A program made the position numbers and the translations under genes. Below are positions 1 to 10,915 of a stretch of DNA of 64,000 nucleotides, piece after piece. How positions within the stretch are numbered: position 1 is the first letter of the stretch; every line of letters begins with the position of its first letter. The DNA is taken from assembly GCA_020747065.1 (NCBI GenBank), contig JAGMVK010000006.1, positions 930,001 through 994,000 of the forward strand, written 5' to 3'. The stretch comes from Cadophora sp. MPI-SDFR-AT-0126 (lineage: Eukaryota > Ascomycota > Leotiomycetes > Helotiales > Ploettnerulaceae). Below the pieces are notes generated by a model. The model saw only the letters and a list, made by a program, of their open reading frames with translations. It ran no database searches and was not told the origin of the DNA.

Positions 1-2166
1 GGAAGAGACAAGAAATTCTCCTGGAGGTTGGTTATTTCCTTCTGTATTGCTTAGCTACGATCTGCCACATGTCATCGGCAGTCTCAACGACATTCCTCCC
101 TGAATTCATGCAATATCGAAGCTTTGTGCACTAATTTACTCGCTTTAGATTTTCGGCAAGGCGGACAAACTTATGAAAAAGGTCTCACGAAGAGCAGCGA
201 CACAGTCCTTCGTCCAAATTCCAGAGTTCCCATCAGAACCTGCAAAGGGGGGAATTGAAAGCCGCCGGATTGCACAGAATCTGGATACATTGGCTGCCGC
301 ACTCGATGCTCAAGCCAATATCTTGGACGAGTGGAGAGAAACGACCATTCAATTTCTTCTTCGTCCTCTCGTTGACGAGGATGAGGGCAACGAGATTACC
401 GGTGACGAGTACGAAGAATCTACTAAAACCCAGGACGAAGTTATGGTATACGTAGCTGCGTTGAGAGCGGTCATTGGTGATCGACACGATGCTCTGAGCG
501 GCCAGATGAATGAACTCATCAAACACGATGTCAAGACTGCCCTTCGTGTTGCCAAGGAAGGTGAAGGCGCATGTCCTGAGAAGACCATTGAACTTTTGGG
601 TATTCGTCAGCAGGTCAAACCAAGCAAGGAGATGGGCTCACTTCGAGGAATCATTTCAGACCTCAGGGGTCTTGTAACATCCCTGCGGCCAGATGCCGAG
701 AGAGGTAATTCGAGAGCAATTACTGAACTAGCAATCGTCGACAAACAGTTGAAAGAAGTCCAAAAACAATTCAGCCAGCAAGATAAGGCTGTAAAATCCC
801 TAGAAAAAGAAATTGAACTTCTCACCAGGTTAATGAACGCCCGACTGGAATATTATAGACAGCTGCAACAAGTCTCGGATATGGTTGCGCCATACGAAGG
901 TGCGAATGACGAGAGAACCTTGGCGAAATTCCTTCAGGAAGAAGAAAGCTTGAGCCGGAAAATTGCGACGGCCAAGGCCAAGAGAAGATACCTGGACCAC
1001 CTGCGTATGGAGGCAACGAATCAAGAGGAGCAAAGAATATGTGTAATCTGCAGAGAATCGTTTGAGATTGGCGCTCTTACCGTTTGTGGTCATCAATACT
1101 GCAAAGACTGTATCCGAATGTGGTGGCATTGTAAGTTGATGCCGAAACTAATTTGGTGACAATATAAGCTTACCTGTATCCAGCACACCACAACTGCCCT
1201 GTTTGCAAGCGTAAGCTCTCTCAGTCCGACATGCATCAGATCACCTACAAGCCACAGGAGCTCTCCATCGAGACGGAAGATATTCACGACCTCAATCAAG
1301 ATCGATCCTCTTCGTCTTCGAAGCGAAAATCTGTAATTTATTCGGAAATCAGCAAGAGCAAACTGGCCGAGATCAAGAACGTCGAGCTGGATGGTCCATC
1401 GTTCACGACCAAGGTCGACACCCTTGCACGGCATCTCATCTGGCTTCGCGAGTCAGACCCTGGAGCAAAGTCTATTATCTACTCCCAATTCAAGGACTTC
1501 CTGGATGTCCTAGCCCAGGCTTTCGCAAAATTCAGAATTGGATTCACATCCATCGCCAAACCCCACGGCATAGAGAAATTCAAGCAAGACCCAGGAATTG
1601 AATGTTTCCTTCTACACGCGCGAGCTCACAGTTCCGGCCTTAATCTCGTCAACGCCAACCATGTCTTCCTCTGCGAACCACTTCTTAATACCGCCCTTGA
1701 ACTACAGGCCATAGCACGAGTCGATCGGATTGGACAACGTCAAGAAACTAATGTCTGGCTCTACCTCGTGAACGGCACCGTCGAAGAATCAATTCATCAA
1801 CTCTCCGTGAAGCGCCGCATGGAACACATGGGTAAGCGGCTCGCAAACGGCGAACACAAGGGAAAGGAGAGAGAAGTCTCGCCTGCCGAATTCCATGACA
1901 GTAACCTGGAAGAAGCGAACTCCTTAGAACTTCAACAGGCCTCACTTACTGCATTACTAGCGAAAGGCGGGAAGGGAGGCGAGATGGTCATGAAAGAGGA
2001 TCTGTGGGACTGTTTGTTTGGGGGTGCGGAGAAGCGAGCGAGTGGAGATGGGGAGGTGAGGAGGACGCTGCAGAGCTCTCCCTTGAGATTCGATATCGAA
2101 GTTGGGAGAGAATTGAGGGCAGAGGCCGCGGAGGAGAGAATGAATACTGCTGGGGGATCAGGATGA
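1..2166 (+). CDS. SNF2-family helicase with RING finger, SHPRH/Irc20 type (3' part only)
   Basis: The 5' end lies outside the window. Exons are about 1-26, 149-1130 and 1184-2166; the introns 27-148 (GTTGGT donor, CTAAT branch site) and 1131-1183 (GTAAGT) keep the frame. The visible protein has a long helical region, then a C3HC4 RING finger (CVICRES... CGHQYC... NCPVCK) split by the second intron. After it comes a helicase C-terminal domain with motif V (SSGLNLV) and motif VI (QAIARVDRIGQ). A RING finger inserted between the two SNF2 helicase lobes is the hallmark of the SHPRH/Irc20 group, known as DNA-dependent ATPase/E3 ubiquitin ligases in DNA-damage tolerance and recombination. The N-terminal ATPase lobe is not visible. 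Family assignment is firm; the choice between Irc20 and SHPRH orthology is not. Confidence 0.88.
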
Positions 2167-3403
2167 AGTTAGAGCTTTGGAAGGATCGTCTGATAAGGAC
2201 TGGGCTGGGATATATGGATTTGTAGGAGAGACGCACATACTATACACACGAGCCGAGCCTGCAACGTCACGCATGTGACGCACGACGTGGAATATTCTTA
2301 ACCTTCCCACAACCAGGTAATCAAGAGTGATGATTACAGCTACCAGCACGATACTCAATAGAACATATTGCTGAGAAGAAAGCAACAGCTCAAGAGGTTT
2401 CCTGGAAATTTGCGAGTTTTCTAGACATGTTCTTTCCCAATGCCAACCGGTTGCTCTTTTCCTCTGCGCCCGAGTCCTTCATCCACTTCTCTCGATCATT
2501 GACTCCTCGGTAGACTTCGTTGACCGGGACATTCTTTTCCAACCTGGGGCTGAAAGCGCTTCTCATCCTTCTCCTCTTCACCACAAGTCTACCAGGTCAA
2601 CAATATTGACATTCAATTCAACCCAACCCAGCTCTCTCGCTGCTTACTGTAAGAGCTCCATATTCACAACCACCCACCACCATCTCGGACCGGGATTATC
2701 CGTTATCCGAGCGCTCGCTTCCACCAAACAAGGTTAAATCGGACAGGGGGGGGGGGGGGGGGGGGACCAGGTAGTCCAGATGTGGCTTTTACTTGACGCC
2801 ACAGATCTCAGCATGCGGGTGCAGCAGAAAAATCAAAACAAATGACGTCGTTAGTTCAATATTGCCAAGGATTGTCGCGCATCAAAACATGGATTGCCTC
2901 AACTGCTCCACCGGCCTCTGCGAGTGCTTAGCCATTTATGGTTTAAGCTGGGGTTTATAGTACGGGTTTTGGCGGGGCGGGAAGGATTTAAGGTTTGGCA
3001 TGATGTCAGTTGTGGTTGCTTTGGATCTGGTTGTTGTGTGTTGTGATCATGGAAGACGCATGTCGGAGATAAGGGGAAAGGAAAGAAGGAAGGAAGCAAG
3101 GTCCTGTTTTAGATATTGAAGATGCAGTGTGGTGGATGGAATAAGCGTTTGTTCAGTATCCATATGTAGTGGACAGCACATCCAGAACTTCTACTTCTTG
3201 CATACTTTACTCCTCTGATCTGAAGCCGTGATATTGTTACAGAGAGACTTTTTCGTTCCTCCCTTATTCCTCGCATTCAATACACGCCACCCATCGAGGT
3301 CACCTCACACCACTCACTCACTTGCAAATATCCGCTTTCCAACCCTCACTCAACAACAGCAACAACAGACAAATATCGATATCGTGTCAACATCACCACA
3401 ACC
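2167..3403. other. intergenic, no gene seen
   Basis: About 1.2 kb between two + strand genes. No open frame with family resemblance. It contains a 20-base G homopolymer (listed separately). It presumably holds the 3' end of the helicase transcript and the promoter of the next gene, with a CAA-rich stretch (about 3348-3375) just before the start codon. Confidence 0.6.
2746..2765. repeat. G20 homopolymer
   Basis: An uninterrupted run of 20 guanines in intergenic DNA. Such runs are rare in fungal genomes. It could be real (G-quadruplex-prone, length-variable) or an assembly artefact at a gap edge. Confidence 0.9.
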
Positions 3404-4392
3404 ATGTGGGGAGTATCTTACTGGGTCTTTCCCGTCATCTCCGGCCTCTGCTGGCTCGGAATGTTAATGGGCCTTCTCATCCACTGGACAAGCACAGGGA
3501 AACCACACTATGCATCGATGGACGCCTCCCAATCCATCGCCTACATCTCAGACGTTGGCGCCCAGTCTCTCAAACCGCTCTTCATCGCCGGATCCTGCGT
3601 AACAACCATCTTCCTCGACTTGGCTTTCCTATCGGAACGATGGCTCAGGCACCGTGGTCGCCTGGCGAAGAATCAGACATTGACGGAGAAGGTGCTCAGT
3701 TGGCTGTCGATGCTGTTTGCGCTTATCGGAACCTGTGGGCTGATTCTTCTGAGTATCTTTGATACCTTGAGGCATCCGACTCTGCATGATATTTTCTTGT
3801 TATTGTTCATCGCGGGCTATGTAATCTCCGCCGTATTTATCTGCTGGGAATACCAAAGATTGGGGATAAGTAAGTCGTCCTGTCGTATTTTCCCTTGCCT
3901 TTCCTGTTGCCCCTTGGTGAACGTGAATCAAGACTGATGATTTGCTAAACAGAATATCGCGAACATCGCATCCTCCGCTCCTCCTTCTGGATCAAGCTCA
4001 CCTTCATCCTCGTCGAAGTTGTCCTCGCAATCGCCTTCGGGACCTGCAATTTCAAAGACAAGTACAACGCCGCTGCCGTGCTGGAATGGACCATCGCATT
4101 TATCTTCACCTTTTACGTTTTCTCGTTCTTCATCGATCTTCTACCTGCTGTGCGGACCAAGCATGACGCCAAGAGGTTTGGTGCTGGTGGCGGAGAGACG
4201 CAGATGCAGATGGAGCAGAATGATGAGTATAGTCGGGAGGAGGGTGGACGTACGGGGTATTATCATAACAGCAGGGTACCCGAGGGGAGGAATACGGTGG
4301 AGAGCCAGAGGACGCTGGGAGGCAATGATGTTAGGACTGTTAATGGGGTGAAATATGAGAATGGTGGTGTGCCCGTTGCGAGTAACTTCTGA
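3404..4392 (+). CDS. Frag1/DRAM/Sfk1-family integral membrane protein
   Basis: Two exons, 3404-3869 and 3953-4392, joined across a GTAAGT...ACAG intron with a GCTAAAC branch site; 301 aa. About six hydrophobic segments spread through the first 230 residues fit the Frag1/DRAM/Sfk1 fold. The rest is a polar cytoplasmic tail rich in Gly, Arg, Asn and Gln. Family members act at the plasma membrane or Golgi in GPI-anchor remodelling (FRAG1/PGAP2), lysosomal autophagy (DRAM) or phosphoinositide/lipid asymmetry control (Sfk1). The sequence does not say which of these applies. The first methionine has a good context after an ACAACC leader. Confidence 0.75.
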
Positions 4393-5226
4393 TCAGGTTG
4401 GGGATGTACTGCACCTGAATATGTGCTGCCTGTCAGCATCTGGGTTATCAGGGGGAATTCGATTGTGCGATGGACGGTTGTAATGGACGGTTGTCATGAA
4501 TTGGAATTGAGCGGAATAGATGAGATGAGACGCATTTGTAAATACGGGGATTTTGGTGGCTTGGTTCAGCTTTGGCGTTTGGATCCAGCATTGCATTTCA
4601 TGTCACGACGCATGGAGAAAGGGGAGAGAATTGTACAAAACCAATGTCAAATAAAACAAAATCATCAATAAAATATCATCATAATAGACATTCATGAGCC
4701 CTTTCTGGCCCGACGTGGCTGTTCGCTTTTGATGACAATGTCAGTGACAAATGTCCCAGAAGTGATTCGGACGTAAAAACTGGCTGAATGTAAAATCTAG
4801 TCAATGGAATGCGAGATTGTACTGCATCGTCATATCACATTTATATCACGAAAGAGTCAAGCTCACGAAATTGTACATACATAAGATTATTAGTGCGTCA
4901 ACATCTTGTCCCCCTATCTAAAAGGCACAGAGATCAATGAACTCATACAAGTAAAAGTATAACCCCTGTCGCATTCATCTCAAAGTACCAGGCCAATCCT
5001 TTTCCACCATTTGTTCCATTTTCTCCTTCCCCTCCCACCCCAAACCAGAAAAGCCCGTAGGTTGTTGTCATGTTACCATCCCATCCATCCTCCCATGCCC
5101 AGAATGTAGAAAAACCCCGCGCTAGAATCGAAGAGTCCCAAACACACAAGATATTAAGCAGTACAAACACATTTTATTACATCATTGTCGCTCTCTCACC
5201 CCCTTCAAATTACTCTCACAGCCCGC
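4393..5226. other. intergenic (convergent), no gene seen
   Basis: Lies between the converging 3' ends of the membrane protein gene and EIS1. AT-rich in the middle, with AATAAA-like stretches near 4650-4675 that could serve 3'-end formation. No convincing coding frame. Confidence 0.6.
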
Positions 5227-8013
5227 TCAAATGTTCTCGGTGAACTTGGCTGTCCTTGCTGGGCTGGTGCTTTTCTCAGCAGGAAATGTAGGAGGTGGTG
5301 CAAGATCCTCGTCGAAGTTATCTCTTGCCTCTTGGAACTCTTCGTCGTCCTCGCGACCCATGCTACTAACTGTACTGATTTTGCTGACGGGTCTGCCGCG
5401 ATCCCCGGCCGCGGTCCCTGGGGTAGCGGCTTTTGTTGACTCGACCGGCTTTGCTGGCTCACTGACTTTCGAAAATTCGGGCACTGTGGCAGTTTTATGC
5501 TCAGATGATACCTCAGATTCAGTCTCCGAGTTGGCTTCAAGATCGGGATCGGACTCGATATGCGTGGGAGATTTGTCGAGTGTCTCGAGTCCATAATGGT
5601 CAACTGTGGGCTCGGTGGCACTTGTGGATTCCGGGGCAGCAGACGAGGTTCCGGCGGTCGCAACTTCTCGAACAGAAGAACTCTTCCCGCCGAGGGATGC
5701 GGTGCTGTTGTTTGCACTGGCTCCCGTCAAAGCGGCACCGCCAACGAATCCACTTCCTGGGCTGTTCTCCTTCTCCAAACCGGGAGATTTCTGTCCCTTA
5801 CTCATACGACGGGAGAATTTGGTCTTCAGCCAATTTTTGACTTTGCTATCCTTGGGAGAACCCGAAGGGGAAGCTGACATAGGTGTAACCTCGTCACCAT
5901 TTGCAGCGGCGACAGTCTCACGCATTCGTAGACTGGCTTGGTCCTCCATTGAAGTGCGGATTGGCGTTGGAACAGTCGATTCCCGACGTTCGGCGATGGT
6001 GGGCTCGTCTCTATGCTCTGGAGTTAGTTCGGCACTTGCCTTTTCGCTGACCGCAGATGTTGTCGCGTCGCCCGTTCCGGTTGATGCTCCCTTCTTGAAG
6101 CCAGGCAGAAACCCAAGACCCCCGCCACCCCCTTCGGACTTCAGAGACTTGCGCTTCTCTTTCGCAGCATTCTTTTCATCTTGTCTCTCTATCTTTTTCT
6201 CCTCCTTATCTTGTTCTATTTGGAATTAGCAATAATCGCAAAGATGACATGGAGAACTTACGCCTCAACTTCTTCTCAATTTCTTTTTGCTCCTTCTCCC
6301 GAGCCTTCTTCTCAGCTGCCTTTCGCTGTTGTGTTTCTTGCTCTGCTTTGAGTGCAGCTTGTCTCTCCCGCTCTGCCTCTGCCTTCTCGTTGATCTCATC
6401 CAGGACTGGTTGAACATTTCGTGCCGCGACCTGGTTGATCTCGCTCTGATCGATGAACTTTCCGCCACCAATATGAACTTTACCGTGATTCTCCATTCGA
6501 GTATCACTGTTGGCCTGAGCAGCTGCATGTGCCTTGACCTCCCATTCATTCAAAAGGGATGGTGCAATCTTGCCCGTATCGGCAAATACCTTCTCATCCA
6601 TACCATGTAGACTCTTTGTTACGTTCCGTTGAGCGGCAGCGATCAGATTCTCCCGATCTTGTTGTCTCTTCTTTGCATCAACCTGAGACAGACTGGATGA
6701 GAATTGCGACATTTGTGCGCGGATTTTGTTGGATTGCTCCTTGTCCTCGTCAAATGTTCCCAAGCTAGAAGCACGATTTCGATTTCTCCCTCTCAAAGAC
6801 AGTCTAGATTGAGAGCCCGAGGTGTTACTAGAGTAGTAATCGCGATACTCGCGATTCTGTGCATGCTCATCGTGGAGCTTGGCTAATCTTCCCTGAGCTA
6901 ACTTTTGAGCTGCCTCTTGCAAATTGTTGAAGCGCATAGGTTGCGCGTCATCTGCCGAGTCAAGTGAGGAGTTTCTTCGAAGAGCAGCGGAAGCTCCACT
7001 GTGAGCGTGTGTGGCAGCATCAATCTGCTTCTGTTGATATTGGTACATTGATTGAGCCATAGCGACCGCAGAGGCTCTCAGAGTATCTTGTCTGTTCTTC
7101 TCATCAACCTCTGGCTGAACCGGAGGAGCGGCAGTGTACATATCTCGAGACATGTTGGTATAAGGAACAGCTCCAGCCTCGGGCATGTCAGTCCTTTTAC
7201 TCGATTTCGACGCGGAAGTTGCAGCTCTCAAGGCGTTGGTGGCCGCGTTCGACTCGTCTGGGTATGTATCAGGCTGTCGTGAAACATTGGGTATAGATTG
7301 GGCTCTCTTTCTGCTAGAAGCCATCGCTCCAGTTGCTGCGAGGAGGGAGCCTTTGCGACCCAAATCTGTATGTCCATAGTCGAGTTGAGGCGACAGACCA
7401 CCTTGGCGATGGCTTGCCATAGCTTGAGTGGCAGCAGAATGTCCCCACGCCGACTTTGCTTCTGGCTTCCAGATCTCCACCTTTCCTCCATCCCTATGGG
7501 CCAGAAGAGCTGCCTTTGCGCCGTGCGAGCTTGCTTCGGGCTGCCAGAGAGGGGCCATCTTGTAATCATGGGCTTGCATCGCTGCTGCAGACGCTGAGGA
7601 GGATGGATCTGGCTTCCAATGTTCGAAAGACTTCTGATTAGCCCATCCTAAACTCGCGGCGGCACCGGCAGCAGAATCGTTCTTCTTCAGCCCGGAGGAG
7701 GGGTAGCTCGGAAGGTCCTGGGGGTTCGCATACTTGAGAGAAGCTGCCGCACCTGCAACAGTAAGCAATTAAGGTCCAACCCGCGCAAGCCGAAGTTTGC
7801 GACAGGATACTCACCAGCAGAAGACAACCTGTTGTCCTTGTCTAAGAAATCCTGCCCGTTCTTCTTGGGGCTGCCGTGGTTGTTGTCGTACTTGGTGACA
7901 TAGAGAGCGGCCAGGGCTGCTTGATCCTCCAATTTTGTGGAGCTTGGGTGAGGCTTCACATCCTGGATTGGCCCGGTTGGCACTGCAGCGGTTGACGTCT
8001 GCGCCATTACCAT
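5227..8013 (-). CDS. EIS1: eisosome protein 1
   Basis: Three exons on the minus strand (8013-7815, 7752-6262, 6215-5227) with canonical GTGAGT and GTAAGT donors; 892 aa. The N-terminal half carries repeated Ala-rich blocks of the type GAAASL.YAN / GAAASLGWAN followed by W(K/Q)P(D/E) motifs. This is the signature of fungal Eis1, a peripheral component of eisosomes, the plasma-membrane furrows organised by Pil1 and Lsp1. A long charged coiled-coil stretch (roughly residues 430-600, rich in E, K, A and Q) follows, then a low-complexity Ser/Thr/Glu-rich tail. Its promoter faces the phosphatase gene at 9106. Two in-frame ATGs (8013, 8007) could start translation; the first is used here. Confidence 0.85.
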
Positions 8014-9105
8014 GAGACTCTCACGTTTCGTCCGTACAGCTGACGTTGAGATGAAAGGGTGAAGCTTGGCTGAGGACCGAAGCTCGAAGCCTATAGTTTC
8101 GAATTACTTTTCGACTGGTGTAGAGGAAAATAAGGTATGGATTTCAGCAATATCAAGCTGCACTCAGTGTTGCTTTGGTAGGGGAGACGGGGATTGTGAG
8201 GATTGCGGGGCAAAGCCCGTGAGTCTCTGTCGTGCTCTGGTATCAGAGAACAAATAGCTCGGGGCTGAGCAAGTGAAGGTGGGATAGGAACTGATGAGTA
8301 CAATAGGAGAGGAGAAGAGAAGAGAAGAGAAGAGATAGTCGTAATAATAGCAAGAGGTAGAGTAGAGTAGAGCAGAGCAGAGCAGAGCAGATATGGGTAG
8401 TTAGAGAGATGAAGAGAGAGGTCTCATGTTTTGGTGGTTTGGAAGTCTACTGAGTGAGTCCTGAGTACTGAGTCTTGAGTAGTCTACTCGTACGTCATTG
8501 TCCTCCAGCCACTGGTGCTAGTGCTAGCCCCAGAAACTAGTACGTACTACCTGGGTCGTAGTGGAGTGGAGTGGAGTGGAGTGGTATCAGTGGCATCACA
8601 GCCACTAATAGACATCCGGCCCAGCCCGAAGAGGCATGCCGAATGAACATCAGAATAATCCAGACACTGACTGCACTGCAGCTTGAAGAGCATGCAGTAC
8701 AATGTTATTACATACATACATACATACCTACCTACCAAAATATTCGTAGTCGTCAAAGTCATCACTTGATTGAATCATATCTACATGGTAGCAGGTCATA
8801 AACTGCAAACAAACACTGGAATTTGCATCCTATCTGTTCATCTTCTTCTCCACATCTCCATATCGAGGATCTGCACCGGGATCATGGGCCATTCGCTTCA
8901 TCTCTTCCCTGTTTCGTCTCGTTTCACTGACGACCTCGCTCGATGCATCTGTGAACATTCCCCAGCTTTTCCGCATTGGGCTTTGGAGAGCCCTTGAACT
9001 CAAATCGAGCTTACATCCTTGCTCAGCCGACAAATCTTGATTTCTGTAGCGTGCCTCTCGTCGGTTGTGGTACCATCCACGACGTGCCTCACCTCACATC
9101 GAGCC
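8014..9105. promoter_or_regulatory. divergent intergenic region rich in simple repeats
   Basis: About 1.1 kb between the divergent EIS1 and phosphatase genes. It carries several microsatellites: GAGAA units at 8312-8335, GTAGA/GCAGA units at 8357-8391, GTGGA units at 8561-8584, and CATA then CCTA units at 8711-8735. No gene was seen. The purine-rich tracts lie within 300-600 bp of the EIS1 start and may belong to its promoter. Confidence 0.55.
8312..8391. repeat. pentanucleotide microsatellites (GAGAA)n and (GTAGA/GCAGA)n
   Basis: Two neighbouring purine-rich pentamer arrays: GAGAA repeated about five times, then GTAGA units that change to GCAGA units. A third pentamer array, GTGGA four times, sits at 8561-8584. 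Confidence 0.85.
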
Positions 9106-10338
9106 ATGGCAGATACAAAGACAGATGCCAAGAGCGTGCAACGACGCAAGATGAAGGATAAGCCTTTTGACAATATTCTCAATTTCAGAGATGTGGGCAA
9201 GACTGTCAATGACTTTATGGGGGAGAAGTGAGACCCTGGCGACACTTCACAAACTGAAGTTATCTTGGAATTCGGCTGACACTAAATAACTAGACTTGTT
9301 GCTGAGGGCAAGATCTTTCGGTCAGCAAGACCAGGTAATACTCTCATCTGAAGGAAACCAGATGAGTTGAGCTTATCGCGAATACCAGACGATGCGACTC
9401 TCCTAGATCGAAAACGTCTCCAAGAAGAATATGGTATCAAAACCATCATGGACCTTCGCACACTGTATGTCTGCCTGCACATACCATGCCTTCCAAATTC
9501 CTTCCTCTTACCTTCATGAACATATTCTCAGTCATTGACAAGCTCTTGCACTTTACTGACCTGCCCAGAACCGAACATGCAAACCAAGTCAAGAAGCGTG
9601 AAGGCGATCTCAAGATCCCAGCTCTTCTTCAGTCCAATGCCGCCCTTGCAGAACCAGTCAAGATACCAGGCATGAAGTACCTTGAGATAAACGTCAATGG
9701 AAAGGGATTCGAACGTCACTTATTGTGGAGGTTGAAGTTTTGGAGCTTCATGTTAGCCCGCATTTTTCGCTTTTCCCATCCCTCTTTCCTCGCTCGCTTG
9801 CTACCATCGTCTCCTCCAAAACATTGACACCGACCCCAGCAAACTCGTAACACTAATGCTCTTCGGGTACCGTATGGAAGCAATCTCCATCCTCGGCCGC
9901 GAAGTCATGCTCCCACGGGGCCTAATCGGCCTCGGCTACGACAGCCTCGACGCGTGCGGACCCGAAATCGCCGAATCCCTACTCGCGTTCACCAATCCCT
10001 CCGCTACACCCATCCTGATCCACTGCACGCAAGGCAAAGACCGCACCGGTCTCATCGCCGCCCTCCTTCTCCTCATCCTCAAAGTACCCTTAGAGGCTAT
10101 CGCCCACGACTACGTGATGAGTGAGCAGGAGCTGGAGAGCGAGAAGGAGAGCAGGATGGTGGAGATAAGGAGTATTGGGTTGAGTGAGCATTTTGCTACG
10201 TGTCCACCAGACTGGATTAAGTGTATGGATGGGCATCTGAGGGAGAAGTACGGGGGGCTGGGGAAGTATTTGAGGGAGATCGGAGTGGGTGAGAAGGAGG
10301 AGGGGGATTTGATTAGGGTGCTCGGGGTAAGTGTTTGA
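9106..10338 (+). CDS. protein tyrosine phosphatase (Y_phosphatase3-like)
   Basis: Five exons: 9106-9227, 9294-9334, 9389-9464, 9569-9751, 9840-10338. All splice sites are phase-consistent; 306 aa. The signature HCTQGKDRTG contains the catalytic Cys (about residue 203) and the phosphate-binding Arg. This H-C-x-x-G-K-D-R-T-G form is typical of the PF13350 family (atypical, IphP/Siw14-like phosphatases acting on phosphotyrosine, phosphoinositides or inositol pyrophosphates). Upstream elements IFRSARP and DLRT also fit that family. The start was chosen at the ATG followed by NILNFRDVG. A GTAAGT at 10327 could remove a 47-nt intron to 10373 and end the protein at 10385 instead, changing only the last two residues (VSV to VTL). 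Confidence 0.82.
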
Positions 10339-10915
10339 TTGCGATGATTGGGAGGATAGAATCGATGTTGTAGGTTACGCTCTAGCCACAGAGTTCCATA
10401 GTACAGCCGAACCCAGAAGTCCATAAACAGACATATCTCTAGAATCAATAATCCTAGCAACGTACAATATGTAACAGAGCCGTCGGCTCCAAATAAATTT
10501 CAACACTTGCACCCTATGAAAACATATGACTCTCGAAAATGTGCGATATGCAACAAACCACTCTGATTCTCGTCAAGAGGAACAGACAAAAACGCAACCC
10601 TAGACATTTTCGAAAACATGTTCCTGTCTTGGGATGATTCAAGAGCGCCCGGAATGGGCGGCTCGGATACGATGTGCAACAAGAAATATTCTCTCATATA
10701 GAAGAGTTAGATAGTAGACATGTCTAAGATAAATGTCTTTGCTGGGAATGCGCTAGATTGGGTTCAAAGTCTAACATGAAACATACGCAGAAGGCGGCGT
10801 GCAAAAGCAACATTCAATAGTCCCGTGTGTGAAAAAGGAAGCAAATGACAGCAGAGGTCAAGTAGTGAGTCTCGAGAGTCTTCCAATCTTTATATTTATC
10901 AGATCTATCTACACT
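10339..10915. other. intergenic (convergent), no gene seen
   Basis: 577 bp between the converging 3' ends of the phosphatase and recyclin genes. No convincing coding frame or repeat. Probably shared 3' untranslated sequence. Confidence 0.6.

Noticed and set aside
233..1434. Several minus-strand open frames over the helicase gene
   Set aside because: They are antisense shadows of a gene with clear RING and helicase motifs.
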